A stretch of 7,596 nt of DNA from an uncultured Candidatus Saccharibacteria bacterium (GCA_947427985.1 CANEKB010000051.1:1-7596); one strand, 5' to 3'; shown: positions 1 through 6,639, numbered from the stretch's first letter. Translations and numbers: made by a program. The notes: generated by a model not told the origin, from the sequence alone.

Positions 1-37
1 GAGCATAAGCTATCTGTGCTATTTGTGCTACCTGATT

Positions 38-65
38 CCAAAAAGAGCCAAATACTCTTTTGGCT
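38..65 (+). repeat. Two overlapping, mutually exclusive hairpins
   Basis: One hairpin pairs AGCCAAA (46-52) with TTTGGCT (59-65), a perfect 7-bp stem with a 6-base loop. The other pairs CCAAAAAGAG (38-47) with CTCTTTTGG (55-63), nine pairs with one bulged A. They share bases and cannot form together. No T-run follows, so a classical intrinsic terminator is not supported. It may be the end of an upstream transcript or an attenuator-like element. Confidence 0.35.
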
Positions 66-117
66 TAAAGCTAGTTTTATGCCCAGAAACGCCACCACAA
101 CTCCATTTTTATGAAAC

Positions 118-131
118 TTTTACGACATTAT
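118..131 (+). repeat. 14-base direct repeat, upstream copy (TTTTACGACATTAT)
   Basis: Exactly the same 14 bases occur at 7038-7051, in the intergenic region beyond the last gene, so the two copies flank the whole gene cluster in the same orientation. The match does not extend on either side. It could be an attachment-site core, a shared protein-binding site or chance in AT-rich DNA. Confidence 0.4.
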
Positions 132-154
132 TTAGACTAAAAACTACCTTCTAC

Positions 155-177
155 TAAGCTATTCCGGAATTCGCTTA
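155..177. promoter_or_regulatory. Near-perfect palindrome, candidate operator
   Basis: The sequence reads TAAGC-T-ATTCC|GGAAT-TC-GCTTA: a perfect 10-base core palindrome ATTCCGGAAT (161-170) flanked by matching TAAGC/GCTTA arms, with one extra base on the right side. There is essentially no loop, which suits a dimeric DNA-binding protein better than an RNA hairpin. It lies 121 bases upstream of the promoter of the sigma/HARE gene. Its right half, GGAATTCGCTTAAG, recurs with one inserted A at 6633-6647. The binding protein is unknown; autoregulation by the downstream regulator is only a guess. Confidence 0.4.
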
Positions 178-243
178 AGATTATAAAACCGTGGCAAAAA
201 GCCGAAAAAAGTTTGCTAAAAATCCGCAAATCACCACGAAAAG

Positions 244-252
244 TGATATAAT
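244..252 (+). promoter_or_regulatory. Extended -10 promoter candidate
   Basis: TG-A-TATAAT gives a consensus extended -10 (TATAAT at 247-252). No good -35 hexamer sits at the usual distance, which extended -10 promoters can tolerate. The short inverted repeat ATCAC (230-234) / GTGAT (243-247) overlaps it and could be an operator. It would be a second, upstream start for the same transcript as the 298-326 promoter. Confidence 0.35.
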
Positions 253-297
253 AAGTCATAAGAAGTCAACAAAATCTAACAAAAGTTAATTTTATCG

Positions 298-326
298 TTG
301 ACAGCACAGTGAGTTTATGCTATTAT
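298..326 (+). promoter_or_regulatory. Sigma70-type promoter of the first gene
   Basis: TTGACA (298-303), a 17-base spacer and TATTAT (321-326), with an extended -10 TG at 318-319. Transcription would begin near 333. This promoter places the mRNA start downstream of the GTG at 309 and so rules that codon out as the usual start of the gene behind it. The architecture matches the promoter at 7494-7522 closely; both contain TGCTAyTATAG. Confidence 0.8.
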
Positions 327-369
327 AGTTATAATTCATCTAATATTAAATTTAGTCCGGGTAGGAACG

Positions 370-374
370 AAGGG
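370..374 (+). promoter_or_regulatory. Ribosome binding site deciding the start at 381
   Basis: AAGGG lies 6 bases ahead of the ATG at 381, inside the transcript expected from the 298-326 promoter. The longer reading frame from the GTG at 309 would begin before that transcript starts, so this site supports the shorter, 347-residue protein. Confidence 0.7.
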
Positions 375-380
375 AACCTG

Positions 381-1424
381 ATGGATCAGAACGCCAGCAC
401 AATCGAAAACGCCATTACAGGCAGCTTAAATATTATTGAGCAAGAACGCGAACGCGAGATTATTTCTCGTCGTTTCGGTCTCACTGGGCAAAAAGAAACT
501 TTGGAGCAGATCGGTGAGCTCCTTAATATTACTCGCGAGCGTGTGCGCCAGCTTGAGAAAGCGATCCTTGTACGCCTTCGGATTGGCGCCGAAGAAGGTC
601 AAATCTCCGAGCTTGCTGCTGCGGAGAAGCTTATTATCCGTAATCTTACTGAGCTTGGCCGTGTTGCTCGTACAACCGATCTTGCAAAGCGTCTTTATGG
701 CAAAGACGAACCAACCGCTGCCGAACGCGCAAAGCTGGTCTTCATCGCTTCGATTTCAAAGGCCCTGACTGCTGTTGACGAAAACGATCTTTATTACTCA
801 GCAATCGGTATCGCCGAATATGGTACCGCTAAAGATATCGAGGAACGCGTCGGTGAAATCGTCAAAGTTATCAAAGAGAACAAATCCCCAATGACGCTTG
901 ATCAACTCGATAGTGCGCTTGACTATGAGCATCCTGACCATATCAAAGCGGTCGCCTCAATCTCGAAACAACTCGCCTCGCTCAATGGTCTCTGGGGACT
1001 TGCAAAATGGCCGACCGTCAACCCGCGCAACATTCGCGATAAAATTTTCGTCGTGCTCGAAGCTAAAAAGGAACCGATGCACTTCTCTGATATCGCAAAG
1101 GCTATTTCTGCTTCGGATTTCCGTCGCAAAAACGTTACTGTTCAGGCAATTCATAACGAGCTTATTAAGGATTCGCGTTTTGTCTTAATTGGCCGCGGGA
1201 TCTACGCACTCGATTCTTGGGGCTATAAGCGCGGCACTGTCGCCGACATCATTACTAATATCTTAAAAGAAGCTGGCGAACCACTTACCCGCGAAGAAAT
1301 CGTCAAACGAGTACTCCGCGCTCGCAAGGTTAAGGAAACTACTGTCCTTCTTAACCTCCAGAACAAAGAGCTTTTCGAAAAAGTCGACCGCGATTCTTAT
1401 AAGCTCGCCGAGAAACAAGCCTAG
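381..1424 (+). CDS. Sigma-region-4 / HARE-HTH transcriptional regulator
   Basis: A 347-residue DNA-binding protein. Residues about 20-69 are a textbook sigma70 region 4, including RRFGL, TLEQIGELL and TRERVRQLEK (51-60), the helix-turn-helix that reads -35 elements. Regions 1-3 are absent, so it cannot act as a complete sigma factor. The rest appears to be four tandem winged-helix modules at about 79-143, 152-210, 215-281 and 285-345. The third is the clearest HARE-HTH module, with HFSDIAKAI and ending IGRGIYALDSWGY; HARE-HTH is the fold of the Gram-positive RNA polymerase delta subunit. The likely role is RNA polymerase- or promoter-associated regulation in the cytoplasm, which is inferred. 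I chose the ATG at 381 because the promoter (-10 at 321-326) lies downstream of the alternative GTG at 309 and AAGGG precedes 381. The next gene begins 49 bases downstream with no clear terminator between, so co-transcription is possible. Confidence 0.85.
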   Translation: MDQNASTIENAITGSLNIIEQEREREIISRRFGLTGQKETLEQIGELLNITRERVRQLEKAILVRLRIGAEEGQISELAAAEKLIIRNLTELGRVARTTDLAKRLYGKDEPTAAERAKLVFIASISKALTAVDENDLYYSAIGIAEYGTAKDIEERVGEIVKVIKENKSPMTLDQLDSALDYEHPDHIKAVASISKQLASLNGLWGLAKWPTVNPRNIRDKIFVVLEAKKEPMHFSDIAKAISASDFRRKNVTVQAIHNELIKDSRFVLIGRGIYALDSWGYKRGTVADIITNILKEAGEPLTREEIVKRVLRARKVKETTVLLNLQNKELFEKVDRDSYKLAEKQA

Positions 1425-1454
1425 CCTCACAGCTACTAGCGAAAAACCAAAAAA

Positions 1455-1465
1455 TATAGTAAAAT
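1455..1465 (+). promoter_or_regulatory. Possible -10 element ahead of the secretion ATPase gene
   Basis: TATAGT (1455-1460) overlaps TAAAAT (1460-1465) just before the ATG at 1474, which has no Shine-Dalgarno sequence. Initiation from here would give a leaderless or nearly leaderless mRNA. No -35 hexamer is recognisable, so the AT-rich run may simply be spacer. Confidence 0.25.
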
Positions 1466-1473
1466 AAACCCAT

Positions 1474-4400
1474 ATGCTAACGCAATTTATCCATTTTATT
1501 CTTCAGCCTTATGTTTGGATTCCGATTGTCGGCATCCTAGCATTTCTTAGCTATCGCAACTACAAAAAGCTGAATCGACTCAAAGTTTTAAATGTTGACT
1601 CAGTACTCTTAATGTTGGAAATTCCACGCGCCAACGACAAAAAGGAGCTCGCTGCAGAGCAACTTTTTGCTAGTTTGCACGGTATTTTGCGCGACAAAGC
1701 TGAACTCAAGAACTCTGGCGGCGTTCAAGAGCACCTCAGTTTTGAAATTGTCTCGACTAGCGGTCAAATTCGTTTCTACGTCTGGGTACCCAAAATCCTT
1801 CAAAGCTTTGTTGAAGGACAGATTTATGCACAATATCCGACCGTCCAAATCTACAAGATGAACGAAGATTACGTAGATGATCGCTCGAAATATCCTATAA
1901 TTTATGAGGCGGAATTGACCCTAACTGAAAATGAAGCTCTCCCAATCAAAACTTTTGACAACTTCGAGGTCGACCCGCTTGCCGGTATCACTGGCACGCT
2001 CGCCAAGCTAAACCCGGATAATTCCGAAGAACTTTGGATTCAGATCCTTACCCGCCCCATCTCCGATGATTGGCACAAACAAACTACTGACAAGTGGATC
2101 AAAAAAATCAAATCCGGCAAAAAGTTTGGTGGCGGAAGTGGTATTGACTGGGTTTGGATCATCGAAGCGCTAGGGGCTTTCTTCCGTCCACCGGCAGGAG
2201 GAAGCGGTAGTGATGCTCCCAAAATCGAACTTTCCGAACGCGACAAGACTCGCATTGCTGAAGCTGAAAAAAAGGCCACGAAACTAGGCTACGAAGTCAA
2301 AATTCGCCTTGCTTACCTCGGACAAGATCAAACTAGCGCCAAACTCAACATGCAGGCGCTCGTCGGTACTTTTAAGCAATATAACTCAACCAACCTTAAC
2401 GGATTTAAGCTCACTGGCGGCACTTTTAGCAACGAGGACCTCGATCATTATCGTATGCGCCAATTCGCAGATCACGGTTTTATCCTCAATATCTCTGAAT
2501 TAGCCTCAGTCTATCACCTACCACACACGTCCGTCGAGACACCAAACATCGTCTGGGCCTCATCTAAAACCGCCGAGCCACCAGCTAAGCTTCCGCTCAT
2601 TACTGGCAACCCTGCCAATGACGAAAACATTTCCGCGTTCGGTCTAACTAATTTTCGCGGGATCAATCATCAATTCGGCATGTATCGTCGTGACCGTTCT
2701 CGTCACGTCTATATTATTGGCCAGACCGGTGCTGGTAAATCCGGTATGCTTGAACTCTTTGCGCTCTCGGATATTTTCTATAATCAAGGTTATTGTATTA
2801 TCGATCCGCACGGCGATTTTGCGATTAATAACCTCCGTTTTGTACCAAGAAGCCGAATTAAAGACGTGATTTATTTCAATCCGGCTGATACAGCCTATCC
2901 GGTCGCTTTCAACCCACTCGAAATTAGCGACCCTAGCCGCAAGCCCAACGTTTGTTCCGAGGTTATCGGCGTGCTTAAGCGCATGTTTGGCGATTCTTGG
3001 GGTCCACGCCTAGAACATATTCTCCGTCATACGATTTTAGCTTTACTTGACCGACCGGAAACGACTTTGCTTGACATTTCACGCCTTTTGACCGATAAAG
3101 ACTTCCGCAAAGAGACTCTTGACTATTGTACAGATGTTACGGTTCTTCAATTCTGGAAACACGAATTTGGTCAATGGAACGAAAAGCAGGTCAATGAGTC
3201 AATTGCACCAGTGCTCAACAAGGTCGGTGCCTTCACTGCCAACCCGATCATTCGTAACATTATCGGTCAACCGAAGTCCAGCTTCGACGTGCGCAAAATC
3301 ATGGATGAAGGAAAAATCTTAGTTGTCAACCTCTCGAAAGGCCTGATCGGCGAAGACAACGCCGGTATCCTTGGCGCCTTCCTCGTAACCAAAGTCCAGC
3401 TCGCCGCCATGAGCCGCTCTGACATTCCTGATGTTAAAGATCGCCGGCCGTTCTATCTTTACGTTGACGAGTTCCAAAACTTTGCCACCGATTCCTTCGC
3501 CGTGATTCTTTCCGAAGCCCGTAAATACGGCTTGAACTTAACCGTAGCGAACCAGTACATCTCTCAGATGACCGAATCAGTGCGTGATGCGGTCTTTGGC
3601 AACGTTGGTACAACAATCTCTTTCCGCGTCTCGGCTGACGACGCTCCGATTCTCTCAAAACAATTCGAGCCGGTCTTTGACCAGAGCGACCTTATCCAGA
3701 TGAACAACCGTCATTTTGTAATTTCTATGATTATAAATGGCGAAAAAGTCCCAGCTTTTTCGGCCACCACTTTATCCTTACCGCAATCGCCCGAAGATAA
3801 TTTTGACGAAATCGTAGAAGTCTCGCGTCAAGGTTATGCTCGTAGTCGCGCCGAAGTCGAGGCCGAAATTCGCGAAACTATCGAACAATCCGAAAAATAC
3901 AAAAAAGAACTCTCCGATAGTGGTCGCCTCGCCGGCGAGAACGGCGCGCTCCAAGAACAACTTAATAACAGCTATACTACCCGGAGTGGTGGCGCTGGGT
4001 TCATGGGCGGAGCAGGGAATTACGCCCAAAATACCGGCCAGCGCGAGCAAGCGAGCGAAAAAGGAGCTAGCTCATCTTTCCGAGCGAACGAGGCGCTGGG
4101 ATTTTCCGCAGGAAAATCCAACAAACCCGCTTTTCAATATGTCCCTACCCCTCAAGCCGACTTTCGCAAAATGAAACTCTCCCCTAATGTCGCTGAAGGT
4201 AAAGAGCGCAACACCCTAAAAGACCTCAGTAATTTGGTCGCCCAAAAGCGTCAGGAAGGGAGTCTTCAACCTGCAACACAAAGCCGCCCCGAATCTAAGC
4301 CAGAATCACCAAGACTCGTCCAGGCCGCTCCTACGAAGCCACAGGAAGCTCCAGAACGCACTACTCGATCGAAACCGCCTATGGATAGCCAAAAGCCCGC

Positions 4401-4707
4401 TAAAGCGCTCAAAACCGCTACAAATACGCCAAAACCGACTCCTACTGGCACTGATAAACCCAAATCAAAAACTTCGCCTGACAAGACTCGCGAAGTAGCT
4501 CGCCGCGCTGAAGCTAAATTTGTTGGTAAAGTCGCCAACCCCAAACTCAAAGCTACCGGTAAAGCTACCCTAAAAGCCGCACAAAATGACCATATGAGTT
4601 ATAATAGTAACAACTCGGGTTACAACGCCGGACCTCGGCTCGGCTCTACCCGCGAACAAGCCCCCAGTCCAGCCGACGAAAACAATGATTTTGTCATTCG
4701 GCACTAA
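1474..4707 (+). CDS. Membrane-anchored VirD4/TraG-like type IV secretion coupling ATPase
   Basis: A 1077-residue protein. One hydrophobic helix (about 6-26) is followed by the basic segment YRNYKKLNR, so the bulk is predicted to be cytoplasmic. Residues about 40-400 form an N-terminal domain that I recall in CPR homologues next to such ATPases (LEIPRANDKKELAAEQ). The ATPase core has Walker A GQTGAGKS (416-423), the family-typical DPHGD (444-448) and Walker B FYLYVDEF (660-667), then SEARKYGLNLTVANQY, typical of TraG/VirD4/TraD proteins that recognise and pump DNA or protein substrates into a type IV channel. From about 785 a charged helix leads into a 260-residue low-complexity tail rich in P, K, T, S, Q and N. 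No VirB4, relaxase or channel gene is in the window, so it is an orphan here. There is no Shine-Dalgarno; the start is set by the membrane helix, since the next methionine (47) would lose it. A HerA/FtsK-like DNA pump is the main alternative. Confidence 0.85.
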   Translation: MLTQFIHFILQPYVWIPIVGILAFLSYRNYKKLNRLKVLNVDSVLLMLEIPRANDKKELAAEQLFASLHGILRDKAELKNSGGVQEHLSFEIVSTSGQIRFYVWVPKILQSFVEGQIYAQYPTVQIYKMNEDYVDDRSKYPIIYEAELTLTENEALPIKTFDNFEVDPLAGITGTLAKLNPDNSEELWIQILTRPISDDWHKQTTDKWIKKIKSGKKFGGGSGIDWVWIIEALGAFFRPPAGGSGSDAPKIELSERDKTRIAEAEKKATKLGYEVKIRLAYLGQDQTSAKLNMQALVGTFKQYNSTNLNGFKLTGGTFSNEDLDHYRMRQFADHGFILNISELASVYHLPHTSVETPNIVWASSKTAEPPAKLPLITGNPANDENISAFGLTNFRGINHQFGMYRRDRSRHVYIIGQTGAGKSGMLELFALSDIFYNQGYCIIDPHGDFAINNLRFVPRSRIKDVIYFNPADTAYPVAFNPLEISDPSRKPNVCSEVIGVLKRMFGDSWGPRLEHILRHTILALLDRPETTLLDISRLLTDKDFRKETLDYCTDVTVLQFWKHEFGQWNEKQVNESIAPVLNKVGAFTANPIIRNIIGQPKSSFDVRKIMDEGKILVVNLSKGLIGEDNAGILGAFLVTKVQLAAMSRSDIPDVKDRRPFYLYVDEFQNFATDSFAVILSEARKYGLNLTVANQYISQMTESVRDAVFGNVGTTISFRVSADDAPILSKQFEPVFDQSDLIQMNNRHFVISMIINGEKVPAFSATTLSLPQSPEDNFDEIVEVSRQGYARSRAEVEAEIRETIEQSEKYKKELSDSGRLAGENGALQEQLNNSYTTRSGGAGFMGGAGNYAQNTGQREQASEKGASSSFRANEALGFSAGKSNKPAFQYVPTPQADFRKMKLSPNVAEGKERNTLKDLSNLVAQKRQEGSLQPATQSRPESKPESPRLVQAAPTKPQEAPERTTRSKPPMDSQKPAKALKTATNTPKPTPTGTDKPKSKTSPDKTREVARRAEAKFVGKVANPKLKATGKATLKAAQNDHMSYNSNNSGYNAGPRLGSTREQAPSPADENNDFVIRH

Positions 4708-4714
4708 TAAGATA

Positions 4715-4719
4715 AGGAG
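4715..4719 (+). promoter_or_regulatory. Strong Shine-Dalgarno site
   Basis: AGGAG, within AAGGAGA, lies 5 bases ahead of the ATG at 4725 in the 17-base gap after the ATPase gene. It is the best ribosome binding site in the operon; the ATPase gene and the Panacea gene have none that is convincing. Confidence 0.85.
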
Positions 4720-4724
4720 AACTT

Positions 4725-5135
4725 ATGAAATTCACTCTCAGGCAAAAAATCTTCCTCACTGTTGCTTTTATCGTCAGTCTTTTGCCGCTTTTTGCTATCC
4801 ACTACGGCGTCAAAGACATTAATGAACTCTACGGTTGGCAGGCCAACTTGCTCCCTATCGGTCTCCCAGCTATTCTGATTTATTTTGTCGGTCTCTGGGC
4901 GCCTCTCAAAGGCGATAAGCTCAGTAAGATTCTTAGCCTAGTCGGTTGTGTCGGCATGGTGCTTTCCGAGGTGGTTGGCTTTGTCTTTACACACTTGCCT
5001 GGGGACGGAATTAATCTTAAATACGCTTTTGAACACGCCACGACTTTCTTCTGGATTAGCCTTATGGTCTCAATTCTGATGGTCTTTATTTATTGCTGCG
5101 TGCTCAGTCTCACCAAAAATCGTAAAAAGCGCTAG
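4725..5135 (+). CDS. Four-helix integral membrane protein of unknown function
   Basis: A 136-residue hydrophobic protein that I do not recognise. Four likely membrane helices lie at about 8-26, 41-59, 68-91 and 106-128. The N-terminus is short and basic (MKFTLRQK) and the C-terminus is KNRKKR; with an even number of helices both ends are predicted to face the cytoplasm. A short polar loop (HLPGDGINLKYAFEH) lies between helices 3 and 4. No signal-peptidase site, enzyme motif or conserved charged pair stands out. The gene has a strong AGGAG, begins 17 bases after the ATPase gene and ends 5 bases before the Panacea gene, so it is probably co-transcribed with both. It could be a membrane partner of the secretion ATPase, a third component of the antitoxin/toxin module, or a small CPR-specific membrane protein; the sequence does not separate these. 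Confidence 0.8.
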   Translation: MKFTLRQKIFLTVAFIVSLLPLFAIHYGVKDINELYGWQANLLPIGLPAILIYFVGLWAPLKGDKLSKILSLVGCVGMVLSEVVGFVFTHLPGDGINLKYAFEHATTFFWISLMVSILMVFIYCCVLSLTKNRKKR

Positions 5136-5140
5136 TTATA

Positions 5141-5863
5141 ATGGGCTTATACGACCTTGCTAGCCTTATCCTTATTTTAAACCACGGACCAATTAGCCGT
5201 ATTCGTTTTTCGCGCACAATTTATTTCGTTCACAAGGAGCTTACCCGCAAAAAACTCATGCGGATAGATGATATTGCCTACCTTCGCCTACCTCTAGGTC
5301 CAGTTCCCGAAGGCTATATGACTCTTGCCAGTGATCACCCCGACATCGTCATCCGTCCCATTGCTGGCTCCGGCCTCTCTTATGAAGCTGAGGAGTTTAC
5401 ACTACCCGACGAACCAAAATCGGTAGATGGCTCGCCTAATGCTGAGCACGCAGAACAACAACAGATTCAGCGAATCATCCAGCGCACTCTCCTTGCGCTC
5501 CAAACCCACCCTACCTCTGAACTTGTCTCCGCTAGCCACGACCAAAGTTGGACCTACCATAAAAACGGGGAACGTTACTTCCTTACTCCTGCCGACCTCA
5601 AAAACACCTTCCCATTCCTTAATATCACATTGCGTTTTCGCCTCAAACGCCCAACTAACAACGAAATCGGTCTACTCCAAGCTACTCTACTCCGTGGCAT
5701 GCTAAAAGACATCGTGCGTGAAAGCACCGACCTCGAATATCCTGACGAAATAAAGTCTGCTGATAATAATCAAGCTACGCCGAAATCACCAGGGAATCAC
5801 GCAAAAACTGAACAACAAGGCAAATCAAGCAAAGAACCTCCTCAGTCTAGGGGGACAGAGTAA
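5141..5863 (+). CDS. Panacea (DUF4065)-like antitoxin-domain protein
   Basis: A 240-residue protein. The first 70 or so residues resemble the Panacea/SocA-like domain: a helical start (LASLILILNH), then FSRTIYFVHKEL in the place of the usual QKLLYFA helix, then LGPVPEGY (52-59), matching the family's GPVvpelY turn. Residues about 80-200 are a less familiar mixed region, and about 200-240 is a polar, probably disordered tail. Panacea domains neutralise many unrelated toxins and are usually encoded beside them; from memory, Fic-type toxins are among the reported partners. Here the Fic gene begins 2 bases after the stop, the usual antitoxin-first order. The start codon has no clear Shine-Dalgarno and lies 5 bases after the preceding stop, so translational coupling is likely. 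I see no Fic-inhibitory S/TxxxEG/N motif, so any inhibition would work differently from VbhA-type antitoxins. The family call is moderately secure; the antitoxin role is inferred. Confidence 0.7.
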   Translation: MGLYDLASLILILNHGPISRIRFSRTIYFVHKELTRKKLMRIDDIAYLRLPLGPVPEGYMTLASDHPDIVIRPIAGSGLSYEAEEFTLPDEPKSVDGSPNAEHAEQQQIQRIIQRTLLALQTHPTSELVSASHDQSWTYHKNGERYFLTPADLKNTFPFLNITLRFRLKRPTNNEIGLLQATLLRGMLKDIVRESTDLEYPDEIKSADNNQATPKSPGNHAKTEQQGKSSKEPPQSRGTE

Positions 5864-5865
5864 TT

Positions 5866-6612
5866 ATGGCTATCGACGAACGCCAGCAAGAAGAACGCAG
5901 CGAAATTGCACAAGAAGACGTTGCGAAAAGCCTCTGGCGTAAATATCGTCGTACTGCCGAATATAAGAGTGGGCGACACTTTTCGATCAGTTCAATCCAT
6001 CCCCTCGTACGAGAAGCCGAGGAACATGGCCTAAACGACGTTATTCTGCAATTTGCTCGCGAGCTTGAACGCCCCGTCGACATCCGTATGGCTCTCTCTA
6101 TGCGCAAAGAGACCGACTGGATTGATGACTGGAAACGTATGCATGGAGTACTCTTCCGCTATGTTTACCGCCAATGCGGGGAATTGCGCCCGCTCGGCCA
6201 TGACGTTCGATTTGGCGATCCCGGCGACGAGGATCTTCACCATATTCCTCGTGGTGGTGCCGAAGTCTACAATGAACTCTACGGCCTCGCTCGCACTTTG
6301 CATGACCAAACCGAATTCGTCAATACTTCCAACATTGACGAGGTTTGTCGTTATCTTGCACACTTTCATTACAGTTTTATCCGTATTCATCCATTTTTTG
6401 ATGGAAACGGTCGCATCGCTCGTGTCGTTACCGATCAACTTTCAGTTGCGCTCGGTTTTATACCAATCATTGCCGGTTTCCCGCGTAATAACGCCGAAAA
6501 GAAACGCATCTACCACGCCGCTATTCGTGCCTCCGCCACCGACCACAGCCACTCCGAGCTAACCGCCTGGATCAAACAACAGCTCCTCGATAAACTCGCC
6601 GAAATTGCTTAA
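5866..6612 (+). CDS. Fic-domain protein, predicted AMP-transferase (likely toxin)
   Basis: A 248-residue protein with a complete Fic active site, HPFFDGNGRIAR (175-186). It has the catalytic histidine (H175), the metal-binding acidic residue (D179), the anion-binding GNG and both arginines (R183, R186). Upstream are family-typical features: the GELRPL segment and a substrate-flap-like stretch near PRGGAEVYNELYG. Fic enzymes usually transfer AMP from ATP to a hydroxyl side chain of a target protein; bacterial Fic toxins commonly hit DNA gyrase or topoisomerase IV. The target here cannot be read. The only resemblance to the inhibitory S/TxxxEG/N motif is SMRKET (78-83), with T in the last position, so self-inhibition is uncertain. 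There is no BID or other export domain and no signal peptide. The gene follows the Panacea gene by 2 bases, with AGGGGG at 5849-5854 rather far (11 bases) from the ATG, which suggests coupled translation. Confidence 0.9.
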   Translation: MAIDERQQEERSEIAQEDVAKSLWRKYRRTAEYKSGRHFSISSIHPLVREAEEHGLNDVILQFARELERPVDIRMALSMRKETDWIDDWKRMHGVLFRYVYRQCGELRPLGHDVRFGDPGDEDLHHIPRGGAEVYNELYGLARTLHDQTEFVNTSNIDEVCRYLAHFHYSFIRIHPFFDGNGRIARVVTDQLSVALGFIPIIAGFPRNNAEKKRIYHAAIRASATDHSHSELTAWIKQQLLDKLAEIA

Positions 6613-6627
6613 ATCCATTGGCTTCAA

Positions 6628-6639
6628 AAGAGGGAATTA
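6628..6639 (+). repeat. 12-bp long-range inverted repeat, left arm
   Basis: AAGAGGGAATTA here is the exact reverse complement of TAATTCCCTCTT at 7465-7476. The arms enclose most of the intergenic region. They could be terminal inverted repeats of a small degenerate element or the closing stem of a long RNA. Confidence 0.4.

Larger units (their letters stand above)
1..297. other. Non-coding leader region upstream of the first gene
   Basis: No gene is supported here. Two frames stay open from the left edge (frame 1 to 114, frame 2 to 157), so the tail of an upstream gene cut by the window edge cannot be excluded, but neither translation looks like a recognisable protein end. The stretch is AT-rich and holds a pair of overlapping hairpins (38-65), a 14-base sequence repeated at 7038-7051 (118-131), a near-palindrome (155-177) and an extended -10 element (244-252). 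The near-duplicate TATCTGTGC / TATTTGTGC lies at about 11-28. Confidence 0.6.

Noticed and set aside
2..157. Open frame from the left edge as a partial gene end
   Set aside because: Fifty-one open codons at an edge are not rare; the residues show no domain-like pattern and another frame is also open to 114.
3778..4550. Long open frames on the minus strand (3778-4050, 4266-4550)
   Set aside because: They lie opposite the low-complexity tail of the ATPase gene, whose codon bias creates open antisense frames; no start signals or motifs.
5137..5142. Perfect TATAAT overlapping the Panacea start codon
   Set aside because: No -35 lies at the right distance, and transcription would begin after the ATG, deleting the start of the domain.
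6031..6438. 135-codon minus-strand frame under the Fic gene
   Set aside because: It is antisense to the Fic catalytic region, where the + strand has an unambiguous conserved motif.
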